A DNA stretch of 64,000 nucleotides from Methylobacter sp. (lineage in GTDB: Bacteria > Pseudomonadota > Gammaproteobacteria > Methylococcales > Methylomonadaceae). The stretch is from the NCBI GenBank assembly GCA_030679035.1, contig JAUXTH010000101.1, positions 108,149 through 172,148 on the forward strand. The letters run 5' to 3'. Positions 41,262-50,340 of this stretch are shown here, piece after piece. The notes under the pieces were generated by a model. It was given only the letters and a program-made list of their open reading frames with translations. It was not told the DNA's origin and did no database searches. The position numbers and the translations under genes are program-made. Position 1 is the first letter of the stretch; every line of letters starts with the position of its first letter.

Positions 41262-44200
41262 TCATGCCTCATCAGATTTTCCTATGGGCAACGTGAAATA
41301 AAAAGTAGTGCCTTTTCCCACCATGCTATTGAAACGCAAAGTACCTTTATGCGCTTCAATCAATGAGCGACTGATGGACAACCCCATACCCATGCCATTT
41401 GCCTTAGTGGTGTAAAAAGGCATCAATATTTTTTGTTGTTGGTCTTCATTAAGTCCCGATCCATTGTCCTTCACCCTGACTTGTATGCCCTCGTTGAGAG
41501 TCAATCGACTCTGGATGGTTAACTGGCGTTGCTGTTTTGTGGGTATGTTTTGTAAAGCATCAATACTGTTGCGGATAAGGTTAATGATGACCTGTTCAAT
41601 TTGAACATGATCGACATAGACAGGCGGCAGATTGTTTTCCAGTTTAAATGTCAGTGCGATACCGCCGTTTTGTTTAAGCTCAGCAATACACAGACCGACA
41701 GCATCATGAATCAATGTATTTACGTCGGCGGTTGAACAATGTTTTGCATGGGACTTGAGAAACTCCCTCATGCGATGAATTATCTGTCCCGCTCTTAAAG
41801 CCTGTTGCTGCGTTTTGGTTAGGATCTCGGTGAGCTTTACCAGATCAGGCGTTTCAGTGTTGATAAGGTTTAAACTGACTTGCGTATAGCTGGAAATCGC
41901 AGACAGAGGTTGATTGACTTCATGAGCAATGCCCGAAGCCATTTCACCCATCAGCCCAAGACGAGTGACATGGGCAAGTTCATCAAGATGCTCCTTATCC
42001 TGTTGTTCCCGCTGTTTGCGCAGACTCACATCACGCACAATAGTGGTAAAATAGTGCGCATCATCAATTAAATACTCCGCTATGGACAGATCCAGAGGCA
42101 CCACAGTACCGTTTTTGTGAATGCCGTTAATCTCCCGGATTTGACCGACATGCTTTACTGCATGGAGCACGCTGTAACCATTCATTTCCCGTGGCGATGA
42201 ATGCATGATTTTGTTAATACTGCAACCAATCAGCTCTTCCGGTTTATAGCCGAAAATAGTTTCCACTGAGGTATTAGCCGATACGATGATGTCGGACATG
42301 TCATAAGTGATAATGCCTTCCACCGACGCATTAAAAATGGCGTTGAGTTTGGCTTCAACCTGTTTGAGCTGAGTAATGTCGTACAGCATCACCAAACGCA
42401 CCCCGGCGAAATCGTGGTGAATCGCAGCGGCGCTAGCCAATACGGTTTTAATGCTGTTGTTCTTACAGCGGATTGCCAACTCCAAAGGCGGAAAGTCGGT
42501 CTGTTCCTGTTTGGCTTTTGCCAGTGCCGTTTTCCATGTAGCCTCGACCCAGCGCCGATAGTCTGGATCAGGGTAGGCTTTCGGCCGCCAATCTGCCAGA
42601 GTAGGAATGTCATCTACAGTGTAACCAAAGGTTTGCACAAACGCCGGATTCAGGAAGGTAATATTCGACTGCTCATCAGTCAACGCCATCGGCACGGGGG
42701 AAACCTCAATAATCGAACGGAATTTTTCCTCACTGGTTTTTAGCTCATGTTCCATTGCTTTGCGCGCACTGATGTCGCGTAAAAACGCACAAAACTGCTG
42801 GAATTCAGGTAGGAAAGTGACAGATACTTCAATATCAATTGAATGCCCGTCTTTATGGCGGTGACGGGTTTCGAATAGGCCGTAACCCTGCATAATAATT
42901 TTTTCAATATGCGCTTTTATTTGCTCCGGTCCATCTATTGCCTCCAATTGACTGATGTGCATGTTCGCCAATTCAACAATCGAATAACCGCTTATTTTTG
43001 CATAGGCCTCATTAGATTGCAGCACATTACCCTTCAAATCAACTACCCAAAACCCGTCCAAGGATATATCAATCATCGCTTTGAGTTGATGTAATACCCG
43101 CTCAGCCTGTTTACGCTCAGTGATGTCTTGCGCAGTGCCCATCATGTGCAGCGGTCTTTGTATTTCATCGTATTGTAATCCACCGCTGCCACGGATATAA
43201 CGAACGGTGCCGTCCGGCCGCATGGTACGGAAGTCCAGTTCCCGCATCTCCTTTCCAGACAGGCAATCGCTGACCCATATCTCCATCGCGGCACGATCAT
43301 CGGGATAGATCAAATCAATGAACGCTTTCACAGAATGTCCGAATGCCTCCTGCTTAATGCCAAAAATCCGATACATTTCGTCCGACCAGCTAATACGGCC
43401 GGTTGCTAACTCCATAGCCCAACTGCCGATATGAGCGATGCGTTGAGATTCGGACAACATTTGCTCTTTGACCTGTAATATTTGCAGCGCTTGTTTTTGT
43501 TCGGTGATGTCGACATGCGCACCAACGTAATAAATGACCACACCGGCGGCATCTTTCACCGCAGTAATGGTTAACCACTTGGGATAGATTTCGCCATTCT
43601 TGCGCCGATCCCAGATTTCCCCCTGCCAGATTCCGGTGTGATTGATACTTTTCCACATCGTGGCATAAAAGGCGTCGTCATGGCGCCCTGATTTGAGCAA
43701 GTTTATTTTACGGCCTACAGCCTCCTCGGCTGTGTAGCCAGTGGATTTGGTAAAGGCTTTGTTAATTCGCAAAATAACGGAATTGACATCAGTGACGACG
43801 ATCGCTTCATGCGACTCGAAGACGGTGGCGTCCACTTGGCTGTTTTCACCGGCTAGGCGTACCAGTGAGATGAACCCCAAGGTTGCCGCCACAGCGCACA
43901 AAGCACGTAACAACTGGATGGGAAAGCCAAACAGCGCAAGGAAATCCGCCTGAGTTGGCAGCCACTCCGGTAGACGCGGATCGCTCTGGAACAGGACAAG
44001 GGTAAACAAGCCGTAGCAGATGAATGCCACTGCTACGATGCGCAGCCAGACCCCGTCGGGGCGGGCTGTGCTTGAGCGCGGATTGATGAACAGAGCAATA
44101 CCGGTTAGCAGTGCAGCCGGGGCGCCGACAAACCAACGCGCGCCCATCTCCAGTCCTGCAAGAGGTTCGCTAGTCCACAGCGTCAGCATTGCCACTCCGA

Positions 44201-44540
44201 GGCTCATAGCGCCATAGAACCAAGGCGCAGGCAGCCGGATCGAACCCGGAATGCCCGCCCAGGTTCGACGACCGAATTCCAATAGCGGCAGATAGGAAGC
44301 TAGCAGTAACAGACGACCCGACCGAGTTAACCACGCGGATGGGTTGTTTAGCTCCAGCATTATAATAAACTCCACGATCCCGTGCAGCATGCCGAATGCC
44401 GCCAGCAGCGACAGATGAGGGGAGAAGCGCCACTCGGTATTTTGCTTTGGCAGCATAGAGACAGCCACACCCAGCACAAAAAAAGCTAGGCCGTAGACCA
44501 AGTAGATCAGCTCCATAACCGCTAAATCCCAATCGTTCAT
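41262..44540 (-). CDS. PAS sensor histidine kinase with seven-helix N-terminus (kinase 3)
   Basis: A 1092-aa membrane histidine kinase, paralogue of kinase 1. Residues 1-225 are the same seven-helix module (YLVYGLAFFVLGVAVSMLPK). Five PAS domains follow: VFESHEAIVVTDVNSVILRI; QRIAHIGSWAMELATGRISW; LDGFWVVDLKGNVLQSNEAY; SPVPMALTDEQSNITFLNPA; VEGIITYDMSDIIVSANTSV. HisKA has GIAHEVNQPLSAISSY (His ~870); the ATPase has NLIRNSIDAL, DNGSGL (Ser where the others have Pro) and GMGMGLSIS. The leader before the start also resembles that of kinase 1, so the duplicated segment includes it. Kinase 1 lacks the three PAS domains that kinase 3 shares in type or sequence with kinase 2, so modules were gained or exchanged. 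No regulator is adjacent. Confidence 0.92.
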   Translation of the reverse strand: MNDWDLAVMELIYLVYGLAFFVLGVAVSMLPKQNTEWRFSPHLSLLAAFGMLHGIVEFIIMLELNNPSAWLTRSGRLLLLASYLPLLEFGRRTWAGIPGSIRLPAPWFYGAMSLGVAMLTLWTSEPLAGLEMGARWFVGAPAALLTGIALFINPRSSTARPDGVWLRIVAVAFICYGLFTLVLFQSDPRLPEWLPTQADFLALFGFPIQLLRALCAVAATLGFISLVRLAGENSQVDATVFESHEAIVVTDVNSVILRINKAFTKSTGYTAEEAVGRKINLLKSGRHDDAFYATMWKSINHTGIWQGEIWDRRKNGEIYPKWLTITAVKDAAGVVIYYVGAHVDITEQKQALQILQVKEQMLSESQRIAHIGSWAMELATGRISWSDEMYRIFGIKQEAFGHSVKAFIDLIYPDDRAAMEIWVSDCLSGKEMRELDFRTMRPDGTVRYIRGSGGLQYDEIQRPLHMMGTAQDITERKQAERVLHQLKAMIDISLDGFWVVDLKGNVLQSNEAYAKISGYSIVELANMHISQLEAIDGPEQIKAHIEKIIMQGYGLFETRHRHKDGHSIDIEVSVTFLPEFQQFCAFLRDISARKAMEHELKTSEEKFRSIIEVSPVPMALTDEQSNITFLNPAFVQTFGYTVDDIPTLADWRPKAYPDPDYRRWVEATWKTALAKAKQEQTDFPPLELAIRCKNNSIKTVLASAAAIHHDFAGVRLVMLYDITQLKQVEAKLNAIFNASVEGIITYDMSDIIVSANTSVETIFGYKPEELIGCSINKIMHSSPREMNGYSVLHAVKHVGQIREINGIHKNGTVVPLDLSIAEYLIDDAHYFTTIVRDVSLRKQREQQDKEHLDELAHVTRLGLMGEMASGIAHEVNQPLSAISSYTQVSLNLINTETPDLVKLTEILTKTQQQALRAGQIIHRMREFLKSHAKHCSTADVNTLIHDAVGLCIAELKQNGGIALTFKLENNLPPVYVDHVQIEQVIINLIRNSIDALQNIPTKQQRQLTIQSRLTLNEGIQVRVKDNGSGLNEDQQQKILMPFYTTKANGMGMGLSISRSLIEAHKGTLRFNSMVGKGTTFYFTLPIGKSDEA

Positions 44541-44922
44541 ACTTGTCCTTCCTTAGAGCCTGATGCTGTGAAGATGTTGGTTTGGCCAGTTATTGCCGGC
44601 CTTTTGTTTTGCGGATGACCTGCGGTGAATCGACTCATCGGTATGTGAATACTCAAGCCCAAGACTGGTAAGCGAATGCTTACAATTTAATCTTTCATGA
44701 AGGCAAATACAATTATTTTTCAAATTAATTTAGTTAACTCGCCATGAAAATTCTCATGATTGTTGCAGGACAACAAAATACCGCAGGCATACAGGGATGC
44801 AAGGGAAATGATGGCCGATGCGCATTTCATGATTGACATTAACTGTTTGCCGGATTGGACAAATTAAACGCCACAGAATCTCTTATGGGATAATGTTTGT
44901 TTTTTCATTTCACAGCAACGCC
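44541..44922. other. Divergent region between kinase 3 and PepSY gene
   Basis: The first ~40 bases are homologous to the leader of kinase 1 (ttagagcctgatgctgt versus ttagagactgatgttgt). The rest is AT-rich and should hold two divergent promoters; no specific operator was recognised. Confidence 0.45.
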
Positions 44923-46272
44923 ATGCAATTGCCCATTCACCGCCTGCTCAACCGGGCAACCTGGATTAAGATTCACCTTTATCTGGCATTAATCGCAGGA
45001 TTCTTTTTTGCGCTAATGGGGCTGACCGGCAGCATCAGCGTTTACCGCGAAGAACTGGATGAGCTGTTGAACCCAAAGCTGGTTATCGAGCAGCCGGCAG
45101 GCAAACGTCAGTCGCTGGATAAAATCATGGCCGCGGTACAGGCGGCACACCCCACCCGCTACGGCTCATGGACTTTGGAAATGCCCAGGTCTGCACATGG
45201 CATGATTACCGTCTGGTACGACAAACCCCGAGAGACTTTCTTCGAGCTGTACGCGCCGCTGATGGTGTCGGTGAATCCGTATACTGCCGAAGTTGTTGCC
45301 AGCCGGTTCTGGGGGCAAACTACGACCACATGGCTGCTTGATCTGCACACCCAGCTTAACCTTGGACGTTTCGGCTGGAATGCAGTGGGCATTTTGGGCT
45401 TATTGCTGATGGTTTCTATCGGCACCGGTGTTTATCTTTGGTGGCCGGGTTGGCGCGGCGTTATGAATGCATTAAAGATTCGCCATCGTGACGGCATGAT
45501 ACGGCTGGCGTTCGACCTGCATCGCCTGACCGGGCTGCTCAGTGCATTGATCTTATTGTTGCTGGCGTTCACCGGTTTTCACCTGAGTTATCCTTCAATA
45601 CTGGAAACGCTGACCGGCTCATCCGGCATGGAACACGGCGAAACGGGGCGCAATATCGTCAGCACCGCAGTTCCGAACAATCATCCGGTCGGCCTGGAAT
45701 CGGCAGAATTTGTCGCACGCGGCCCGTTCCCCAAAGCCGAACTCAGGCGGGTGACCACGCCCGCCGGTGACAGCGGCATTTATCGCATCAATTTACGCCA
45801 GGGCAGTGAAACCAACCAAAGGCATCCCTACACCACGGTCTGGGTGGATCGCTGGAGCGGCCAGGTCAAAGAGGTACGCGACCCGAACGGATTTAGTTCG
45901 GGTGAGGTTTTTACCACCTGGATATGGCCTATGCATACCGGCGAGGCGTTTGGCGCGACAGGCCGATTGCTCTGGTTTGTTGCCGGTATCGGGCTGTTCG
46001 TCCTCTACGTCAGCGGCCTGTTGCACTGGCTACACCGGCGCGGCATGGTCAAAGATCGGGATGTGGATTTTTCGAGGTTACGGCCGCTGTTTTACCGAGC
46101 GCAAAAAATAGCCTGCCGCACCGGTTTGATGTTGTTTCAGCAGGCCGGTTTTCTGCTGCAACGGGCGAAAATCTATGCGCCTCGCATCATCAAAGACTGT
46201 ACAACGCTATGGCTGCGGCTACGCGCGATGATAAGCCAACAAAAACGACTGGGGAAAGATAACTGGGATTGA
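44923..46272 (+). CDS. PepSY-associated TM-helix protein (iron-regulated type)
   Basis: A 449-aa inner-membrane protein of the PepSY-TM family (COG3182), whose members are often iron-regulated and linked to TonB-dependent uptake or periplasmic ferric reduction. Helix 1 follows the typical N-terminus LLNRATWIKIHLYLALIAGF, with GLTGSISVYREELDELLNP. Further helices are at AVGILGLLLMVSIGTGVYLW, HRLTGLLSALILLLLAFTGF and LLWFVAGIGLFVLYVSGLLH. The conserved histidines (IHLYL, DLHTQLNLG, DLHRLTG, MHTGEAFG) could bind haem. ATGs at 44833 and 44893 are also in frame; 44923 fits the family N-terminus. No receptor gene is adjacent. Confidence 0.87.
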   Translation: MQLPIHRLLNRATWIKIHLYLALIAGFFFALMGLTGSISVYREELDELLNPKLVIEQPAGKRQSLDKIMAAVQAAHPTRYGSWTLEMPRSAHGMITVWYDKPRETFFELYAPLMVSVNPYTAEVVASRFWGQTTTTWLLDLHTQLNLGRFGWNAVGILGLLLMVSIGTGVYLWWPGWRGVMNALKIRHRDGMIRLAFDLHRLTGLLSALILLLLAFTGFHLSYPSILETLTGSSGMEHGETGRNIVSTAVPNNHPVGLESAEFVARGPFPKAELRRVTTPAGDSGIYRINLRQGSETNQRHPYTTVWVDRWSGQVKEVRDPNGFSSGEVFTTWIWPMHTGEAFGATGRLLWFVAGIGLFVLYVSGLLHWLHRRGMVKDRDVDFSRLRPLFYRAQKIACRTGLMLFQQAGFLLQRAKIYAPRIIKDCTTLWLRLRAMISQQKRLGKDNWD

Positions 46273-46293
46273 TTTAACCTGGAAAAGTCATAT

Positions 46294-46414
46294 CGTCCAC
46301 GAAAGACACGAAAGAATCAGCATGTTGTATTACGCAGTTATTCACCCTTTTGATGATGATTCGCAATTTGGTGTCTCTTTGAATATTTTCGTGCTTTTCG
46401 TGCTTTTCGTGGAC
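46294..46414. repeat. Interspersed palindrome family B, copy 1
   Basis: Inverted ends gtccacgaaagacacgaaag and gtgcttttcgtgcttttcgt followed by ggac, with a ~75-bp centre between convergent genes. The second copy is at 49027-49114 with the same ends and a different centre. Confidence 0.75.
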
Positions 46415-46431
46415 AAATTGCGGTTTTTATA

Positions 46432-46917
46432 TCACCTGACATATTTCGCAATTTGCTCCCAACACTGCGGAAATTGATTTTTTATGCTCATTTGTTCAGC
46501 CAGTTCCATATCCTCATAGTCGAATCCGGGCGATACCGCTTCGCTGATTAAGCCGAATTCGCCCGAAACCAACTCGGTTGCCTTCCAGCATCCGCCCCGG
46601 ACAATCAATTGCAGTTGCTGCCCCTTGTCGAGATCCACACCAAGCACCTGTGTCTCAAGATTACCATCAGGATGGAGGATCAAATAGCTTAACGGGGAAC
46701 CGCCGTGGAAGTAATGGATGATGTCCGATTTGTTCTTATGCAGATAGCCAATCGGGCTGTCATCCGTCAGCATGTAAAAGATAGAGGACAGCAAGCATCT
46801 TGGTTTTGAATTGGAGGGTATAGCGGTTTTCAGCTCGGAACTATAGGTTCTGGAGAAATAGCCGCCCTCAATATGGGGTTCCAGTGATAGCTTCTCGATG
46901 AGCTGCCGCTTATTCAT
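46432..46917 (-). CDS. Cupin (DUF985) protein
   Basis: A 161-aa single-cupin protein of the DUF985 group. Typical features are EPHIEGGYFSRTYSS, SSIFYMLTDDSPIGYLHKNK, DIIHYFHGGSPLSYLILHPD, WKATELVSGEFGLISEAVSP and GFDYEDMELA. Family members adopt a dimeric beta-barrel and are thought to bind a sugar-like ligand; the reaction is not established. It is alone on its strand, with palindrome family B immediately downstream. Confidence 0.88.
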   Translation of the reverse strand: MNKRQLIEKLSLEPHIEGGYFSRTYSSELKTAIPSNSKPRCLLSSIFYMLTDDSPIGYLHKNKSDIIHYFHGGSPLSYLILHPDGNLETQVLGVDLDKGQQLQLIVRGGCWKATELVSGEFGLISEAVSPGFDYEDMELAEQMSIKNQFPQCWEQIAKYVR

Positions 46918-47041
46918 ATCATTTTATCAAATTGCAAATTTGATGAGGAACTGGGGGATTCATGCCATAAAGACGGCCGACTGGACGCCTTTAGACAGGA
47001 CTGGTGATCCGTCAGCCTCAACGACTGACGGTAAAGATCGA

Positions 47042-47542
47042 TTAATTAGGCAGGGCTGATAACTTTTGTTGAACTTGAGCGGTGACATCAATCTGTTCGC
47101 TGGCATAAATAACGCCATCGGTGAGCAATAAATCAAAGTTTTGCTCTTTGGCTATGCCGCGAATGACTTCAACGATACGGCTTTGCAATTTACCCAGTTC
47201 TTCATTACGACGAACATTAAAATCTTCGCTGAATTCCTGTTGAGCTCTTTTTGCGTCTCTTTTCTTGTTCAGAATATCTTTTTCCATGTTAGATCGAGCT
47301 GACTCACCCATCACGGCCGCGTCTTTGGCCATTTTGTCATCCATGCTTTGAATTTCTTTTTGTTGGGCAACTAATTGTTTATCGCGCGGCGAAAATTCTT
47401 GTTCCAGACGTTTTTTGGCTTTTTCAGCTTGGGGCGCTTTTTCAAGAACGGCAGGTATATTGACAAAACCAATCTTTAATTCGGCAAAACTTACATTGGT
47501 AATCAGTAATAGTCCTAAAAATAGGGCGATTTTCATTTTCAT
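47042..47542 (-). CDS. OmpH/Skp-family periplasmic chaperone
   Basis: A periplasmic holdase of 166 aa that carries unfolded outer-membrane proteins. Residues 1-20 are a signal peptide (FLGLLLITNVSFA), followed by the Skp start LKIGFVNIPAVLEKAPQAEK. A long charged coiled coil (~45-120, with EFSPRDKQLVAQQKEIQSMD) forms the tentacles, and the C-terminal strand-helix (QNFDLLLTDGVIYAS) closes the body domain. It is not in the usual bamA-skp-lpxD cluster, so it is a detached or second copy. The start could be either of the two ATGs at the 5' end. Confidence 0.9.
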   Translation of the reverse strand: MKMKIALFLGLLLITNVSFAELKIGFVNIPAVLEKAPQAEKAKKRLEQEFSPRDKQLVAQQKEIQSMDDKMAKDAAVMGESARSNMEKDILNKKRDAKRAQQEFSEDFNVRRNEELGKLQSRIVEVIRGIAKEQNFDLLLTDGVIYASEQIDVTAQVQQKLSALPN

Positions 47543-47677
47543 TGTTAAACAAGTCTCTGGTTGTAGTGAAATAGGGGGAATAAAAAAACTTGGGAGTTTT
47601 GCGGAATTATAAAGTGGACACGCTTTTTAAACAAAAAGATTTGCATAAATCTGCGAGACATCCTTTGTTTTTACCCC

Positions 47678-48007
47678 TTAACAACCCGCCTGACTGGCGC
47701 ATTTTATACACATACTGGAATAAGGGATGGCTTTTAACCGCTCCTTGCTGATCGGTTGACCGCAAACCTGGCACAGTCCGTACTGGCCTTTGTCTATTCT
47801 GGCGATAGCCTCCTTGACCATTTCTATTTCCGTTCTGGCCGCATTGCCTAAGCCATTCAGGACTTCATCATTTTCCGCTTGGGTCGCCTGTTCTTCAAAG
47901 TCCTTGTCTAAAGGTTCTTTGACATCATGGGTAATTTTAGCCAACCGATCGTCAAGATCTTCCAGCATGTCAATCAGACTGTGGCGTATTTCTTCATATT
48001 CTTTCAT
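47678..48007 (-). CDS. TraR/DksA-family zinc-finger protein
   Basis: A 109-aa DksA-like protein. The N-terminal ~70 residues form a coiled coil (SLIDMLEDLDDRLAKITHDV). The C-terminal C4 zinc finger has C79-x2-C82 and C100-x2-C103, followed by SQAGC. True DksA has Asp residues at the coiled-coil tip (DxxDxA) needed with ppGpp; here the tip reads ENDEVLNGLGNAA, so it is a short DksA-like paralogue of uncertain effect on RNA polymerase. The strong ribosome binding site aagagggatttgtt precedes the ATG. The MoxR gene is divergent. Confidence 0.88.
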   Translation of the reverse strand: MKEYEEIRHSLIDMLEDLDDRLAKITHDVKEPLDKDFEEQATQAENDEVLNGLGNAARTEIEMVKEAIARIDKGQYGLCQVCGQPISKERLKAIPYSSMCIKCASQAGC

Positions 48008-48105
48008 AACAAATCCCTCTTAATTGTCCTGCCTTAGTGGCGCTTGAATCTTGCTCTATAATAGAGCCAAATCTCATTGATAACCCAAACATCCTATCAC
48101 CCCCC

Positions 48106-49011
48106 ATGCAAAATGCAATCAATCAACTTTTAGATTCAGCCAATCAGGTCATACTCGGCAAACCCCGGCAGATCCGGCTTGCGCTTTGCTGCCTGCTGGC
48201 CCGCGGTCATCTGCTGATAGAAGATATTCCCGGCGTCGGCAAAACCACGCTGGCGCACACTCTGGCAAAGTTGCTGGGTTTACATTACCAGCGGATCCAG
48301 TTTACCAGCGATATTCTGCCCGCCGACATCATCGGCTCCTGCGTATTCGATGCTAAAAATCACGCCTTTACTTTTCATCCCGGCCCGGTCTTTAACCAGA
48401 TGGTGCTGGCCGATGAAATCAATCGCGCCACGCCCAAGGCGCAAAGCGCTCTGCTGGAAGCCATGGAAGAGCATCAGGTGACGGTGGAGGGAAAAACCTA
48501 TCCGCTGCCGCAGCCTTTTTTCGTGATAGCCACGCAAAACCCGTCCCATCAAATCGGTACGTTTCCGTTGCCTGAGTCGCAACTGGACCGTTTTTTAATG
48601 CGCATCGAGCTGGGCTATCCCGATCAACAGGCAGAAAGGCAATTGCTGACCGGGCAAAGCCGCCACAGTCTGTGCGAATCGCTGCCGGTACAGCTGCCGC
48701 CGGAGCAATTGCAAAGAATACAGCAGGCGGTCACCCAGGTTCATGTGTCTAATGCCTTGCTGGATTATTGCCAAGGCATCATTAACTTCACCCGCGAGTC
48801 ATCCGAGTATCACTGCGGCTTGTCGCCCAGAGCCGGTCTGGCGCTGCTGACTGCGGCCAAAGCCTGGGCGTTTATGGACCGGCGCGATGCGGTAATCCCC
48901 GAAGATCTGCAAGCCGTGCTGGCGGCTGTTGCAGGGCATCGGTTGCGGGCAGGCAACGCCCAATCGGAAGCCATCGTCGCACCGATCTTAGCCAATGTCG
49001 CCGTAATATGA
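48106..49011 (+). CDS. MoxR-family AAA+ ATPase
   Basis: A 301-aa AAA+ chaperone-like ATPase of the MoxR class. Walker A IPGVGKTTLA (~41-50), Walker B MVLADEINRATPKAQSALLE (~101-120), sensor 1 FFVIATQNP and a sensor 2/lid region LSPRAGLALLTAAKAWAF are all present. MoxR proteins help mature or insert metal cofactors in partner complexes, usually with DUF58/VWA proteins. Here the DUF58 gene follows on the same strand, with palindrome family B between them. Despite the name there is no methanol dehydrogenase gene nearby. The ATG at 48106 was chosen; upstream frame has no good start. Confidence 0.92.
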   Translation: MQNAINQLLDSANQVILGKPRQIRLALCCLLARGHLLIEDIPGVGKTTLAHTLAKLLGLHYQRIQFTSDILPADIIGSCVFDAKNHAFTFHPGPVFNQMVLADEINRATPKAQSALLEAMEEHQVTVEGKTYPLPQPFFVIATQNPSHQIGTFPLPESQLDRFLMRIELGYPDQQAERQLLTGQSRHSLCESLPVQLPPEQLQRIQQAVTQVHVSNALLDYCQGIINFTRESSEYHCGLSPRAGLALLTAAKAWAFMDRRDAVIPEDLQAVLAAVAGHRLRAGNAQSEAIVAPILANVAVI

Positions 49012-49026
49012 AGCCAGCAAAAGAGC

Positions 49027-49114
49027 CGTCCACGAAAGACACAAAAAGCACCAAAAAACTCAAAATACGATTCTTTCGGCTGTTTTTTTCGTGCCTTTCG
49101 TGATTTTCGTGGAT
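49027..49114. repeat. Interspersed palindrome family B, copy 2
   Basis: Ends gtccacgaaagacac and gtgcctttcgtgattttcgt plus ggat pair over an ~45-bp centre. It lies between moxR-type and DUF58 genes and may form a stable mRNA hairpin that lowers downstream expression. Confidence 0.75.
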
Positions 49115-49143
49115 CATGTTTTTTCCTACGGATCAGATTTTTG

Positions 49144-50103
49144 ATGGGATATTCTTTCTCGGGGATCACCTTAAAAGAACGCTTCCGGCTCAGCCGATTT
49201 GTTTCAGGTGAAAAAGCGGTCGATGCGCCGGTCACCTTAAACCACCGGCGCATCTTTATTTTGCCTACGCAACGGGGTTTAGGCTTTGTGTTGCTGATAG
49301 CGCTGCTGTTGCTGATTGCCTTTGTCTATAACAACAACTTGGCCTACATGCTGGCCTTTTTATTGGCGAGTGTTTTTTTCGTCACCATCTTGCACAGCTA
49401 CAAAGCGTTAGCCGGTCTGGTGGTGCAAAAAGGCCGCAGCAAAGCCGTGTTTGCCGGAGAAGCCGCCGGGTTCGACATCCATATCAACAACCCGACCGAT
49501 ATGGAGCGCAGCCAGATGCAAATTAAACTGCAAGACACCCAAAACCTGACCATGCATCCGCAAAGCGTAGCGCATGTTACGCTGTACTCGATCACTCAAA
49601 AAAGAGGCTGGCACGAGGCAGGCACGGTCACGGTGTCGAGCACTTATCCTCTGGGCTTGTTTCGGGCATGGTCGCCGGTCCGCTTTGATCTTAAGGCGCT
49701 GGTTTATCCAAAACCGGCGCGTCATGAAACACCTTTTCCCCAAACGCCATCGGCAGAAGCGCAACAGGGATTTAGCCAAAAGGGCGGCGATGACTTTTAC
49801 GGCTTACAGGAATACCAATCCGGCGATTCGATCAGGCACATACACTGGAAAACATTTGCCAAAGGCTTGGGCGTGTTCAGCAAACAATACGGCGGCGAAC
49901 ATTCATCCGAGGAAATCCGGTTGGATTACGATTTGGCCCCCGGCCATGACATTGAAGAACGTTTAAGCCAATTGTGCCGCTGGGTAGTCGATGCAGAGCA
50001 AGCAGGAATCAGCTACGGCTTTGCGTTGCCGGGATTTACGCTGCCGCCTGATAACGGCTTGGCGCATTATCGAAAATGCCTGGAAGCATTGGCGCTATTT
50101 TGA
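49144..50103 (+). CDS. DUF58 domain protein
   Basis: A 319-aa membrane protein, regular partner of MoxR ATPases. Two membrane helices lie at ~44-80 (RGLGFVLLIALLLLIAFVYN; YMLAFLLASVFFVTILHSYK). The periplasmic/cytoplasmic body has the DUF58 core GDDFYGLQEYQSGDSIRHIH-W (~218-238). MoxR-DUF58 operons usually continue with a transglutaminase-like TgpA (DUF3488) gene; here the operon ends with this gene, and a family A repeat follows. The ATG at 49144 is preceded by a TTG that is not needed. Confidence 0.9.
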   Translation: MGYSFSGITLKERFRLSRFVSGEKAVDAPVTLNHRRIFILPTQRGLGFVLLIALLLLIAFVYNNNLAYMLAFLLASVFFVTILHSYKALAGLVVQKGRSKAVFAGEAAGFDIHINNPTDMERSQMQIKLQDTQNLTMHPQSVAHVTLYSITQKRGWHEAGTVTVSSTYPLGLFRAWSPVRFDLKALVYPKPARHETPFPQTPSAEAQQGFSQKGGDDFYGLQEYQSGDSIRHIHWKTFAKGLGVFSKQYGGEHSSEEIRLDYDLAPGHDIEERLSQLCRWVVDAEQAGISYGFALPGFTLPPDNGLAHYRKCLEALALF

Positions 50104-50162
50104 TAAGCATGAAGCCCTAGCCTGACAAAAATATTTCCTACAACTATTCAACCCATAATTGA

Positions 50163-50325
50163 AATAGAACGCGGATGACGCAGATTGGGCAGATTTACGC
50201 AGATAAATTCAGTGTTTATCCGTTTAATCAGTGTCAGAGGTATTCTAGTTCAAATATGAGCCAAATAGTCACTAAAAAATCTTATTAAATCATAAGCAAT
50301 CCGCGCCATCCGCGTTCTATTAATC
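50163..50325. repeat. Interspersed palindrome family A, full copy (reverse)
   Basis: The reverse complement of this element matches 29616-29773 along its whole length, including the centre (aatcttattaaatcataagc). Both have ~20-bp inverted ends (gaaatagaacgcggatgacg; gcgccatccgcgttctatt). Confidence 0.85.
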
Positions 50326-50340
50326 GTAGTTAACATTCCG

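Noticed and set aside
48106..49011. MoxR as a sign of a methanol dehydrogenase cluster
   Set aside because: MoxR-type ATPases are widespread and no mxa/xox gene lies nearby; it cannot support a methylotrophy claim.
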